Below, one piece after another: positions 42,256 to 51,620 of a stretch of 64,000 nucleotides of DNA. How positions within the stretch are numbered: position 1 is the stretch's first letter; every line of letters begins with the position of its first letter. The position numbers were made by a program, and so were the translations under genes. The notes under the pieces were generated by a model, which saw only the letters and a list, made by a program, of their open reading frames with translations, was not told the DNA's origin and searched no databases. This stretch comes from Methanosarcinales archaeon (lineage in GTDB: Archaea; Halobacteriota; Methanosarcinia; Methanosarcinales; Methanoperedenaceae), in contig CAJPFJ010000022.1 in the NCBI GenBank assembly GCA_905339155.1, positions 62,001 to 126,000 on the forward strand, in the 5' to 3' direction.

Positions 42256-45060
42256 ATGGATAATTATAACTTGGATGATCTGGACAATAAACTTTCATCT
42301 ACCTTTCCAGGCAGGATCGTTAAAAAAGATCTGGTTCGACAGATGAAGAGTGGTATCAATGTACCTGTATATGTTTTAGAATACCTCCTGGGTAAATATT
42401 GCGCTTCTACAGATAAAAAAATAGTTGAAGAAGGGTTGAATTATGTCAAGGATACACTCTCAAAACATTATTGCAGACCGGATGAAAGTGAGAAAATAAA
42501 ATCCTATATCAAAGAAAAAAATGGTTACAGGGTCATCGATAAGATAAAAGTAAAATTATCTGAAACTGAAAATAAATATTGGGCAAGCCTTACTAATTTA
42601 GGAATAGATTCTGTGAATATATCGGACGATTACATAAAAAATTATGAAAAACTGTTGGAAGGCGGTATTTGGGCATTAATCGATGTTGGTTACGATACTG
42701 AAATATTTCATAAAGGAAAAAATAGACCCTTTTTTATCAAAGATTTGAAACCGATCCAATCTGCAACAATAAATCTTGAGGAGGTTAGAACTAAAAGAGC
42801 TAATTTTTCAAGGGATGAATGGCTTGATCTGATATTAAGAAGCATCGGGATGGAGTCTGTACATGAAGATATGACCCGGCGTCAAAAACTCCTCATTGTA
42901 TCAAGATTAATTCCGATGGTTGAAAATAACTTTAATTTCATAGAACTCGGACCCAGAGGAACGGGAAAGAGTTTCGTTTTCAGGGAAATCACCCCTTTCT
43001 CAATATTGATTTCTGGAGGCAAGACCACAGTAGCCAACTTGTTCATGCATATGGGCAGCGGAAGAGTTGGGCTTGTTGGTTTCTGGGATGTCGTGGCATT
43101 CGATGAAGTTGCAGGAATGAAGTTCACTAATTTTGACGCAGTCCAAATCTTAAGAGATTATATGGAATTAGGAAGTTTCTCAAGAGGGAAAGAAGAGGTT
43201 TCAGCAAACGCCTCACTTGTATTTAATGGAAATATAGATGATGTTGAAAAGATATTGGAATATGCCCATCTTTTCGCGCCCCTGCCTGCTGAAATGCAGA
43301 CAAGCGCCTTTATCGAGAGACTGCATTGTTACATCCCCGGATGGGAATTGAATAAACTTAAAGCAGATTATTTCACGAATCATTATGGGTTTATAGTGGA
43401 TTATTTATCAGAAATCTTCAGGGAACTCAGGAAATATAACTACATCGATGTGATTGACCGTGATTTTGATCTTGGCAAAAAAATGAGTACAAGAGACTCA
43501 AAAGCAATCAGGAAAACTGTCTCAGGATTAATAAAGATCCTTCATCCGGATGGGAATTTCACAAAAGAAGAGCTAAGAGAATATCTCGTTTTTGCGATTG
43601 AAATGAGATATAGGATAATCGAGCAACTCAAAAAAATCGGAGGTACTGAATACTGGAGTTATCATCATTCCCTAATCGACAAAAAATCTGGTGTAGAAGA
43701 ATTTATCGAAGCCCCGGAAATGGTCAAGTTCAGAAGCAGAAAAGTAGATCTGGGTCAGCCGAAAGTGGGAAAAATATATGGGTTAGCAGCCACTGGATTT
43801 GGTGGTAGTTTAATGGTATTGGAAGTTGAATCCATGCCTGGTAGAGGTAATCTGAGGATGGTCGGGAACCTTAAGAAAACAATTAAAGAATCGATAAATA
43901 CGGCATATGATTACTTAAGAGCAAATTATGAAAAATATGGGATAGAGAAGAATTATTTTTACTCACATGATATTCATTTCCAGGCAGTTGAGATATCAAT
44001 CCCGAAAGAAGGACCCTCCGCAGGTATTACAAGCGCCACGGTTCTTCTTTCAGCGGCTACTTCAAGAAAAATTAAATCAGATCTTGCTATGACAGGAGAG
44101 TTAACTATTCATGGTGAAGTTCTTCCTGTCGGCGGAATTACTGAAAAAGCAAATGCTGCATATGAAAATGGAATAAAAACCATAATCGTCCCAAAAAAGA
44201 ATGAAAAAGATGTAGAGAACCTGAGTGAGGAAATAAGGAAAAAAATTAAATTTGTTTTTGTTGATCAGATTGATCAAGTGTTCAATGAGGCGTTTGTCGG
44301 AACCTCTGTGGTTTCTGAAGAGAAAACTGAGCCGCAGATTGTTGAAAATAAATCACCTCAGGAAACCGTTAAACCTAAGATGTATTGTCAAGAGCATAAC
44401 AATATTTCTATAGGATATCTACAAATCGAATATTCAAGACCCATTCTTTCATGTGGCTATTGTGATAAATCATTTGAAATAAATTCTGATAAATTTGTTT
44501 TTGATACTAATATCTTGATCAATCGAGTATTCTCTGATCTATCTGAAACTGACTTTTTTGAAGGGAAGACGATACTTATTCCAGAAACAGTAGTAGATGA
44601 AATCAACAACTGGAAAAATTATGAAGATAAAAGGGAGTTATATAAAATAGCAATTGAAGAGATTAAGAAAATACGCAGTGCTCATGATAAGGGCAAATTA
44701 AAATATAAAGTGATTGGCAAAGATGCCTCTTATCTGGAATTAATAGAGAAGGGGCGTGCAGATAAAATAATTGCTAAAGATGCAGAAAAAGAGAACGCAA
44801 TTGTTCTTACCGGGGATAAGGATTTTTATAGCATTAATCCAGACGTATCGGTTATCACATATCGATATTATCCACCTAAAGAGAAGGAGATAATTGAAAT
44901 TAACATTGTTGGGGAAAAGAGAGGTGATGGTGTAGGATATTATAAGAATTATGCAATATTTATTGCCGGCGCGGAAGATAAAGTTGGAAGTAAAGTTACA
45001 GTAGAGATAGAAGAGGTAAATTCGAATAAACGCATTGCAATGGCTAAATTAATTGGTTAA
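42256..45060 (+). CDS. brxL: BrxL-like Lon protease fused to PIN and TRAM domains
   Basis: 934 aa. Walker A GPRGTGKS near 232-239; Lon protease Ser588 (EGPSAGIT) and Lys631 (GITEKANAA) complete the catalytic dyad, giving a typical BrxL of about 680 aa. Then a Cys/His knuckle (YCQEH... CGYC, about 708-740), a PIN nuclease domain starting FVFDTNILIN near 748 with a LTGDKDF box near 860, and a C-terminal TRAM-like RNA-binding barrel (VGYYKNYAIFIAGAEDKVG). I know no BrxL with this tail. The fusion adds a possible RNase to BREX. Confidence 0.85.
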   Translation: MDNYNLDDLDNKLSSTFPGRIVKKDLVRQMKSGINVPVYVLEYLLGKYCASTDKKIVEEGLNYVKDTLSKHYCRPDESEKIKSYIKEKNGYRVIDKIKVKLSETENKYWASLTNLGIDSVNISDDYIKNYEKLLEGGIWALIDVGYDTEIFHKGKNRPFFIKDLKPIQSATINLEEVRTKRANFSRDEWLDLILRSIGMESVHEDMTRRQKLLIVSRLIPMVENNFNFIELGPRGTGKSFVFREITPFSILISGGKTTVANLFMHMGSGRVGLVGFWDVVAFDEVAGMKFTNFDAVQILRDYMELGSFSRGKEEVSANASLVFNGNIDDVEKILEYAHLFAPLPAEMQTSAFIERLHCYIPGWELNKLKADYFTNHYGFIVDYLSEIFRELRKYNYIDVIDRDFDLGKKMSTRDSKAIRKTVSGLIKILHPDGNFTKEELREYLVFAIEMRYRIIEQLKKIGGTEYWSYHHSLIDKKSGVEEFIEAPEMVKFRSRKVDLGQPKVGKIYGLAATGFGGSLMVLEVESMPGRGNLRMVGNLKKTIKESINTAYDYLRANYEKYGIEKNYFYSHDIHFQAVEISIPKEGPSAGITSATVLLSAATSRKIKSDLAMTGELTIHGEVLPVGGITEKANAAYENGIKTIIVPKKNEKDVENLSEEIRKKIKFVFVDQIDQVFNEAFVGTSVVSEEKTEPQIVENKSPQETVKPKMYCQEHNNISIGYLQIEYSRPILSCGYCDKSFEINSDKFVFDTNILINRVFSDLSETDFFEGKTILIPETVVDEINNWKNYEDKRELYKIAIEEIKKIRSAHDKGKLKYKVIGKDASYLELIEKGRADKIIAKDAEKENAIVLTGDKDFYSINPDVSVITYRYYPPKEKEIIEINIVGEKRGDGVGYYKNYAIFIAGAEDKVGSKVTVEIEEVNSNKRIAMAKLIG

Positions 45061-45123
45061 AAGATGCCGCAAAATACTACAACTTGATATATATTAAATT
45101 AAATGGTGGTACCTATTACATTA

Positions 45124-45620
45124 AACTCCCTCCTTTCCTCCCTGAAACCTCGCCAGCTTGAAGCCATAAAACACACCCAAGCCCCCCCCAACTGATACTC
45201 GCCGGCGCCGGTACAGGCAAGACTACGACAATAACTGCAAAAATAGCATACATGGTCGAGAAGGAAAACATCGACCCATCACATATCCTCGCCCTCACCT
45301 TCTCCAAAGAAGCCGCAAGGAACATGCGCGAAACAGTCGAGAAACTCCTTCAGGGAAAAGAAGTGATCGTTAAGACATTTCACTCATTCTGCGCTGAACT
45401 GATCAAGGATCATGCTGAAAGATGCAAAGTTCTCGGCTACTTCAAGATATTCGAGGAGATGGATTCTGCCATTTTCATATTCAGGGAACTTGAAACAATG
45501 CGAGGACCGCCAGCCTGTACGCGAACACGATTGGAAAAGCCAAAGATCTGAATATCACGATAGATAAATTCAAAGAATTTCTGGAAACGCTTCGAAAAAC
45601 TTCTTACCATAGCGTTGGTA
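45124..45620 (+). pseudogene. Broken UvrD/Rep-type helicase
   Basis: Reads SLKPRQLEAIKHTQ in one frame; after a C-run it shifts to LILAGAGTGKTTT, the Walker A of UvrD helicases, then ILALTFSKEAARNM and FHSFCAELIKDHAE. A second shift near 45508 leads to ASLYANTIGKAKDLN and the frame ends at the ParA gene. At least two frameshifts and a cut end make it non-functional unless these are sequencing errors at a poly-C run. Confidence 0.75.
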
Positions 45621-45622
45621 TC

Positions 45623-46645
45623 TCACAGCTTATTGACGAGTTGTTCGATATTTCTCTTGCTGTTGTCAAGATATTCCCTTTTCACCTGAACCCGATGACT
45701 TCCAATAGATTGCTTTCCAACCTTCACCTTTGAGAACGGCAGGCCTTTCGCAAAGGCTATAACACCTGTGGTTTGGAAATCCATGACATCCACGAAGCCT
45801 TCTTCAGCTGTCGTGAACGAAAAAATCTCTGGATTTGTTCTCAATAAGTTTTGAATCTCTCTTTGAATCGCAGATAGCACTGCATCATAGGCTGACGCTG
45901 GTCCCATGTACTGGGTTATCCGATTTTTTACAATTAAGTGCACCTTTGGAAGTGGGCGCCTTGCTTCTTTGAGTTTCGTATCGAAAGCGTAGGATGCATA
46001 TATCTCGGAAGGGAGCTTCAACCCGAAAATCAGTGAAAAAGCATTTTGAATTGCGCGACGCGAGGAATCGTCTGCCATCACCGGCAAAACGATCCTATCC
46101 GTCGTTGCTAAGGCAATCTGTGTGTACAACGAAAAACTTGGATTGCAGTCCATAAACACAGTGTCGTACTCATCATTGACTTGATCCAAGAAAGTCTTCA
46201 ACCAATCAATGACGGCAATCCATGCGTTCGTTCCAGGGATATTATTATTCGCTAGGGTATTGACAGCGTTGGCCTGTAGCTCAAGCAGTGGATCACCGCA
46301 TACCAAGTCAATGTTAGGAGCTATTTCCGTATTGTATGTTTTCGGCTTGGTGATGAAGTCGTGTGCGTCAAACACAGGTGGGGCGTATGGTGATGGTAGA
46401 CGAAGTTGGAAGTATCCACCCAAGCTGCAACGTGGCAACTGCCCGTGTAGCCTCAACAACTTATCACTGCCTTTGTTATCTAGGCCGCCTAACATCAATT
46501 CAGACAGATTTGCCTGCGGACAAATATCAATTGCCAGCACCCTTTTCGTCGGGTGCTTTTCAGCGTATAGTGTAATAGTCTGAAATGCCAGACTGGTCTT
46601 GCCCGTGCCACCTTTATTATTCCAAAATGCATATTTTATTTCCAT
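45623..46645 (-). CDS. parA: ParA-family partition ATPase
   Basis: 340 aa. NNKGGTGKTS at residues 9-18 is the deviant Walker A of ParA/MinD ATPases, and the AIDICPQANLSELML motif follows. It has a C-terminal extension of over 100 residues after the ATPase core. No ParB is next to it, so it may act alone or with a partner elsewhere. It divides the broken helicase fragments, which suggests insertion or a plasmid-integration scar. The upstream 21-bp repeats (46683-46745) are the likely autoregulatory or centromere site. Confidence 0.88.
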   Translation of the reverse strand: MEIKYAFWNNKGGTGKTSLAFQTITLYAEKHPTKRVLAIDICPQANLSELMLGGLDNKGSDKLLRLHGQLPRCSLGGYFQLRLPSPYAPPVFDAHDFITKPKTYNTEIAPNIDLVCGDPLLELQANAVNTLANNNIPGTNAWIAVIDWLKTFLDQVNDEYDTVFMDCNPSFSLYTQIALATTDRIVLPVMADDSSRRAIQNAFSLIFGLKLPSEIYASYAFDTKLKEARRPLPKVHLIVKNRITQYMGPASAYDAVLSAIQREIQNLLRTNPEIFSFTTAEEGFVDVMDFQTTGVIAFAKGLPFSKVKVGKQSIGSHRVQVKREYLDNSKRNIEQLVNKL

Positions 46646-46670
46646 GATTTCATCCTCACGATATGTATAT

Positions 46671-46745
46671 ATTAGACATGCAATAGTCTAAATTCGACAG
46701 TACATAGTCCAACATCGACAGCATATAGTCTAATACGGACATTTG
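46671..46745. promoter_or_regulatory. ParA operator: three 21-bp direct repeats
   Basis: ATAGTCTAAATTCGACAGTA, ATAGTCCAACATCGACAGCA and ATAGTCTAATACGGACATTT start at 46683, 46704 and 46725, exactly 21 bp apart; an inverted half (TTAGAC) lies at 46672. A TATATAAA box at 46748 follows. Repeats overlap the expected transcription start of parA, typical for autoregulation or parS-like sites. Confidence 0.65.
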
Positions 46746-47149
46746 AGTATATAAAGGCTCGTTAGATTTGCTCCGCAGCCAACCGCCTACTCAATCCACA
46801 CCAGGTCCTTCATTACCGAGATAATTCTTACGCAGACCGATGCTCACAACTACCAACACACCCCGCTGCATTTGCTGAGAAGATTAAGCAGGTTGTGGAA
46901 ATACGGATAGCTGCTCAAGAACTCGTCGGGACATGTCTCTCCGGGTCAGCGCCGGCTGGTAACGCAAGTCTAGAAACTCCCTCCGGGAAAGGAAGTGATC
47001 GTCAAGACTTTTCACTCATTCTGCGCCGAGCTTATCAAGGATCATGCCGACAGATGCAAAGTTCCCGGCGAATTTCAAGATATTCGAGGCTAAATCACAC
47101 ATAGTGATATATATCAAAAGCTCATACTATATATGATATTGTGATATAA
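46746..47149. other. Intergenic with second UvrD fragment
   Basis: Apart from the helicase fragment at 46977-47088, I see only the TATATAAA box at 46748 and, before the AbiEi-like gene, a short ATATATCAAAAGCTCATACTATATAT stretch split into two near-inverted TA-rich halves. No gene is supported. Confidence 0.4.
46977..47088 (+). pseudogene. Duplicate fragment of the UvrD-type helicase
   Basis: The sequence GTGATCGTCAAGACTTTTCA, then TCATTCTGCGCCGAGCT, is a diverged copy of 45347-45460 (the motif around KTFHSFCAEL). It lies on the far side of the parA gene, so parA is flanked by two homologous helicase fragments, as after a duplication or recombination event. Confidence 0.7.
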
Positions 47150-47788
47150 ATGAGAATGAGTATTCTGCTCAAAAAGCTTCGTATAGAAAATAAAGAGTTC
47201 GTCACGTCAAAGGAGTTGGAACTGTACTGCAAATCAATGAAATTGGACTATACCACAGTGATCCGGTATTTCATTGCACAGGGTTATCTGACAAGGATAT
47301 TCAGAGGAATTTTTTATGTGAAGTCCCTTGATGAAATGAAGCTTGGAAGAAGCAAATACAGTCATCTGGAACTCGTGGCAAAGGGGCTGGAATTGAAGAA
47401 TGTGAGAAACTGGTACTTTGGGCTTCATACTGCACTGAAACTTAATAACATGACTCATGAGTATTTTGCAGTGGAGGACGTGATCAATGATTCTCTGTTC
47501 AGGGCAAACCCCATAAACATAGCTGGCTACAAATTCAAGTTCACCAGGCTATCGCCTTCGCTGGTCAACTTTGGTATAAACAAAAAAGATGAGATCGTTA
47601 GATATTCAGACCCTGAGAAGACTGTCCTTGACTTCATATACATTTGGAGGTATAACGGAGTTCCAGACGACAAGATAGTCCTTGATATATCCGAATGGGC
47701 TAAGCAGGGTTTAAAAGAGAAGTTGATGAGCTATGCAAAGAAATATCCGAAAACAGTGACTGAAATAATAGGAAGAGCGATCGGATGA
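47150..47788 (+). CDS. AbiEi-like antitoxin (type IV toxin-antitoxin)
   Basis: 212 aa. N-terminal winged helix (LKKLRIENKEFVTSKELELY), then FRGIFYVKSLDEM and a C-terminal domain; matches AbiEi/COG5340 antitoxin proteins that repress their operon. The stop overlaps the next start (TGATG-type), the normal coupling with AbiEii. Its toxin partner is truncated (47785-47916). Confidence 0.78.
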   Translation: MRMSILLKKLRIENKEFVTSKELELYCKSMKLDYTTVIRYFIAQGYLTRIFRGIFYVKSLDEMKLGRSKYSHLELVAKGLELKNVRNWYFGLHTALKLNNMTHEYFAVEDVINDSLFRANPINIAGYKFKFTRLSPSLVNFGINKKDEIVRYSDPEKTVLDFIYIWRYNGVPDDKIVLDISEWAKQGLKEKLMSYAKKYPKTVTEIIGRAIG

Positions 47789-47916
47789 GGGCTGATTTTG
47801 TAAATGAGGTTGCTAAAATCCTCGACATCAAGAGGAAGGATTTGATCGAGAAGGATCCTATTCTCGATGTTTTATATAAGTCTCCAATCGCCTTGCAGCG
47901 TCTATATTTCTCCTAG
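47785..47916 (+). pseudogene. Truncated AbiEii toxin
   Basis: 43 aa: MRADFVNEVAKILDIKRKD then EKDPILDVLYKSP, the beginning of AbiEii, a nucleotidyltransferase-like toxin normally about 280 aa, then a stop. The lost C-terminal part removes the catalytic motifs. The fragment's end overlaps the convergent HEPN gene. Confidence 0.65.
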
Positions 47917-48313
47917 CATGTTTTAAGGCAAGTTCAGCTTCTTCTTTTTCAAATAATTTATCAGCACCGATTCCTATTTTCTCATAACCATATTTTGAAA
48001 TAGTGTAAAAATAAGACCAGAATTGAGAATAAAGAAAAAGCTTAGGATACTCATAATGCTTAAGTTTCTCTGGAACTTTTTTCATTGCTACTTCAAATTC
48101 TTCTTCTTTAAACTCATGCCGTTTCGGATATTCACCTTTGAGAAGTATAAGAATAGATTTCATTGAAAATTCTATACATTCTTGAGAAGCAGAAATGCTT
48201 TCAGGATAACGCCAGCTTTTTAGGTGTTCTTCTGCCTCATTAAATTTATTTTGTGCTCTTTTTAACCAGCTATCAACTAATTCTAAATCTTCATTCTTCA
48301 TGCTGTTTTTCAT
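47858..48313 (-). CDS. HEPN-domain protein (151 aa)
   Basis: Helical protein with WLKRAQNKFNEAEEHLKSW and SASQECIEFSMKSILILLKG, the HEPN pattern (small helical bundle often paired with nucleotidyltransferases). A possible RNase motif (R-x6-H) is present at the C-terminus (RRLETYIKHRE). No MNT partner is visible beside it; the broken AbiE toxin-antitoxin pair and this gene form a toxin-antitoxin remnant cluster. Confidence 0.72.
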   Translation of the reverse strand: MKNSMKNEDLELVDSWLKRAQNKFNEAEEHLKSWRYPESISASQECIEFSMKSILILLKGEYPKRHEFKEEEFEVAMKKVPEKLKHYEYPKLFLYSQFWSYFYTISKYGYEKIGIGADKLFEKEEAELALKHARRNIDAARRLETYIKHRE

Positions 48314-48450
48314 ATTCTCATCAGATTTCTTTTGCTTTCATTAAATATATGACGTTGTATTCCGAACGAATACTTTCACTTCGCTATCCGACAGCTTTTA
48401 AGACAGTAAGTTCAACCTTGTTACTCCCCTCTGATCAGGATGTGAACAAT

Positions 48451-49116
48451 ATGTATTCTTTCACCAGCCGTCGCAGTCTCCAACATTTACCCTGTATTGA
48501 CCTCCAAGGTTTCAAAGCATCAGGCATAACCGTGATTGAGGGCTCTTCCAGTATGGTGCCTGAAATATTATATCGTTTATGCGCTGCCTCGGTCATATTA
48601 TCTGATAACAGTTTTAATCCCTACGCTTTATCAAAAGTTGCTAAATCCTCAGGCACTGAACCAAGAAAAGTACTCTCCCGAATCCATGTTGCCCGCGCAT
48701 TCACAGAATACCAGATGAACGCGCTCTTGGGCGAACAGCTGTGTGAAGCGATTGAGTGCTGGAATCCTATCGTGCTGGCAATATCCTACCTTCCCTCTCT
48801 GTTTTCAAGTTCTGACGGCAGGAGGCTCTTTGAGCCAATACTTGAACGCATAAAATTGCTGACCGCCTCTTCCGGCATCGTAACGGTAATAACAAGTTTC
48901 GGAGGGGCATGGCATGGAGACCAGCTTCTTGCTTCAAAGGCTGATAGAGTCGTCCACATCGAGCAGCCTTCAAAGAAGCTCGTCAGAATAATCGATAACG
49001 GGTATATCTTTGAATTTATGCTTGTACCGCCCGGGCAGATGAGGTTTACGGACTTTGATTCAACAGGAGGTGATCTGTATGGGCAGAACAGTGCCTACCT
49101 TTCGCATGTTGCTTGA
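48451..49116 (+). CDS. RecA-superfamily (RadB-like) protein upstream of PolB
   Basis: 221 aa from an ATG with AGGATGTGAAC upstream; the frame is open further 5' but overlaps the HEPN gene's start. The Walker A is degraded (VIEGSSSMVPEILYRLC in place of GPxGxGKT), and TEPRKVLSRIHVARAFT matches the RecA-fold loop. Probably an accessory ATPase-like or structural partner of the polymerase 300 bases downstream, not an active recombinase. Confidence 0.65.
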   Translation: MYSFTSRRSLQHLPCIDLQGFKASGITVIEGSSSMVPEILYRLCAASVILSDNSFNPYALSKVAKSSGTEPRKVLSRIHVARAFTEYQMNALLGEQLCEAIECWNPIVLAISYLPSLFSSSDGRRLFEPILERIKLLTASSGIVTVITSFGGAWHGDQLLASKADRVVHIEQPSKKLVRIIDNGYIFEFMLVPPGQMRFTDFDSTGGDLYGQNSAYLSHVA

Positions 49117-49375
49117 AGAGATAATAGTAGAGTTATCAATATTCAGAAAGGCGTTGCACGGAGAGGATAGGGCTGCCTTTGACAGTCTCATGAACAAGGC
49201 AAGGAAGCATGCTTCCTCCTGCACTGTTGCACCTACACTTGACTCGATGGACGCAGTTTTCTTATCCATACTTGTGGAGCAGGAGAAAGAGCTAAACTCA
49301 CTTCAGGAGGGCAGGCATGTTTCTGCTGGACATCAGGTACAATCCGGAGAGCAGCACCATAACAAAATGGATTAA
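49079..49375 (+). CDS. Small helical protein between RecA-like and PolB genes
   Basis: 98 aa, ATG after AGGAGGTGATCTGT. Helical with MLLEEIIVELSIFRKALHG, then AFDSLMNKARKHASSC; no named family. It overlaps both flanking genes, so the three genes form a coupled operon. Perhaps a polymerase accessory; unproven. Confidence 0.65.
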   Translation: MGRTVPTFRMLLEEIIVELSIFRKALHGEDRAAFDSLMNKARKHASSCTVAPTLDSMDAVFLSILVEQEKELNSLQEGRHVSAGHQVQSGEQHHNKMD

Positions 49376-51476
49376 AGACGATAAAGGCTGCAAACCTGTG
49401 CGCGAGGTTTATTACCCGAAGATATACGTGGGAGGCAAACCAGAACTTCTGTCGGTGATAGCAAGCCTGCCCGGCGTGAAGGATGCGTGCTTTGATGAGA
49501 AAAGTACTTGGCTTGGCAGAGAACCTGAAAAAGTAATATCCTCAAAAGTAGAATCCACTTCGATTTACAATATTGCTTCAATGCTTGAGGCCAAAGGATG
49601 CAGCCTGTATGACATTGACCTTGATCCTGTCAGGCAGTATCTCCTTGAATACGATCTGTTTCCAGCTGCAAGACTCAAAGGAGATATTCTTGATGACAGC
49701 CAGAATGCCCTTGACTATGAAGTACCCGAACTTGTAAGTACAGAGCTATCGGTAACACCAGACAGGGATAAAGGAATTATCACGATGCACGACCCTATTG
49801 GTAGGATAACTCTGGGCGATACCGTTATTGAAAACGGGGATGAGGCTGAGATGATCAATGAACTTAACCGCGCGGTCGTTCATGCCGACCCTGACCTGAT
49901 ACTGACAGAAAGGGGAGATAGCTTTGAACTGCCATACCTGCATCACCGCGCAGCTTTGCACGATATCGACCTTCAGCTTGGAAGAGAGAAGGATATACTG
50001 CCTGAAGGCGAAGGAAAGTCGTATTTCAGCTATGGCAGGATACTCTACAAACATAAAGGATACCTGCTCTCAGGGCGGCTGCATCTTGATAGATCAATCT
50101 TTGTTTTCAGGGAAGGCGGGCTTCTCGGGCTGATCGACCTTTCCCGTATAACCGGGATACCGATGCAGGAACTGTCGCGCCTGAGCCCTGGCAGCGCAGT
50201 GACGGCACTTCAGGTCAATCAGGCTCTGCGCGACGGTGTACTCGTTCCCTGGAAGCGCAACCTCGCAGAATACTGGAAGACTGCCGAGGAACTGCTCATT
50301 GCTGACAGGGGTGCTCTGGTGATAGAACCGAAAGTAGGACTGCACGAGAACGCGTTTGAGATCGACTTCGCATCACTATTTCCCAATATCATGGTGAAGC
50401 ACAACATCTCGCCTGAAACTGTGCTGTGCGGATGCTGCCCGGATTCGGAAAAGCGCGTTCCGTTTACGCACTACAACATCTGCCAGCAGCATACAGGACT
50501 GATCCCGCGCGTTTTAAAGCCTTTGATAGAAAGGCGGATGACCTACAAGAGGCGCATCATAGAATGCCCGTCGAGAGCCGAAGAGTATGAGATGAAACAG
50601 AACATACTCAAATGGCTTCTTGTGACAAGCTTCGGGTACATGGGTTTTAATAAAGCGCGCTTTGGCAGGATAGAATGTCATGAATCCATAACAGCATACG
50701 GACGGGAAATTCTTCTTCGCACAATAGAGCTTGCAGACGATATGGGTTTTGAGATACTGCACGGTATTGTGGACAGTTTATGGGTGAAAGGACCCGAACC
50801 TGAGAAGCTCTGTGAGCTTGCATCCCGCGAAATAGGCATACCTCTTGAACTTAAAGGTGAGTTCAGGTGGATCGTGTTCCTGCCCAATAAATCAAATGGA
50901 GTCGGTGCACTGAACCGATATTACGGTGTGATGACAAACGGCAAGCTGAAAGTGAGGGGGATAGAAACAAGGCGGAGCGATACTCCGAAGCTCATCAGTA
51001 ACATGCAGGATGCCATGCTTGGAAAGCTTGCAGAGGCAAAAACCGCTTCCGAGTTTTACATGAAGATACCCGAAGCCATCGGGATATTGCGGGAATACAC
51101 AAGAAAAGTGCTTGACAATGAATGCGAACTTTCGGACCTGATATTCAAGACGCATGTCTCCAGAGGCTGCGATGAGTACAGGCAGTTCAATAACCAGGTG
51201 GCTGCTCAGAAACAGTTGAGGCAGGAAGGCATAGAGACAATGGCAGGGCAGAGCATACGTTACATAATAACGGACCATAAATCCAGAAGCTGGCAGAAAC
51301 GGGTTATGATACCGGAACTCGCAGACGAAAATACACAATATGACAGAGCGAAATACTATGAACACCTGCTGCGCGGTGCTGAGAGTATGCTGCTTCCTTT
51401 CGGATATACGGAAGAGCGGCTGGATGAGATTATGAAAGGGAATATACAGAAAGACTTGCTTATTTTTGCAGGTTGA
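49317..51476 (+). CDS. Family-B DNA polymerase
   Basis: 719 aa. Motif A IDFASLFPNIMV near 346, motif B LLVTSFGYMGFNKA near 431, motif C HGIVDSLWVKG near 480; the exonuclease region has LILTERGDSFELPYLHH. The catalytic Asp in motif A is present, and motif C keeps one Asp (VDS instead of DTDS), so activity may be reduced. Shorter than replicative archaeal PolB (about 800-1000 aa), closer to PolB2/3-type repair polymerases. Overlaps the small gene upstream; ribosome binding site AGGAGGGCAGGC. Confidence 0.85.
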   Translation: MFLLDIRYNPESSTITKWIKDDKGCKPVREVYYPKIYVGGKPELLSVIASLPGVKDACFDEKSTWLGREPEKVISSKVESTSIYNIASMLEAKGCSLYDIDLDPVRQYLLEYDLFPAARLKGDILDDSQNALDYEVPELVSTELSVTPDRDKGIITMHDPIGRITLGDTVIENGDEAEMINELNRAVVHADPDLILTERGDSFELPYLHHRAALHDIDLQLGREKDILPEGEGKSYFSYGRILYKHKGYLLSGRLHLDRSIFVFREGGLLGLIDLSRITGIPMQELSRLSPGSAVTALQVNQALRDGVLVPWKRNLAEYWKTAEELLIADRGALVIEPKVGLHENAFEIDFASLFPNIMVKHNISPETVLCGCCPDSEKRVPFTHYNICQQHTGLIPRVLKPLIERRMTYKRRIIECPSRAEEYEMKQNILKWLLVTSFGYMGFNKARFGRIECHESITAYGREILLRTIELADDMGFEILHGIVDSLWVKGPEPEKLCELASREIGIPLELKGEFRWIVFLPNKSNGVGALNRYYGVMTNGKLKVRGIETRRSDTPKLISNMQDAMLGKLAEAKTASEFYMKIPEAIGILREYTRKVLDNECELSDLIFKTHVSRGCDEYRQFNNQVAAQKQLRQEGIETMAGQSIRYIITDHKSRSWQKRVMIPELADENTQYDRAKYYEHLLRGAESMLLPFGYTEERLDEIMKGNIQKDLLIFAG

Positions 51477-51620
51477 GCGTCAGCAGATGTATTATGATGG
51501 CAAAACCGGAGATACAAAAGATTGAAGTCACTAACCGGCCAGATTGGAAATCCGGGGCATCAGTAGGAGCCCGATAATTATGCAATTCTATAGATTTTAA
51601 TAGGATATCTTTAGTATATT

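Noticed and set aside
46683-46745. 21-bp repeats as a CRISPR array
   Set aside because: Only three units with no spacers between them; the spacing is immediate, so it is an operator/iteron, not CRISPR.
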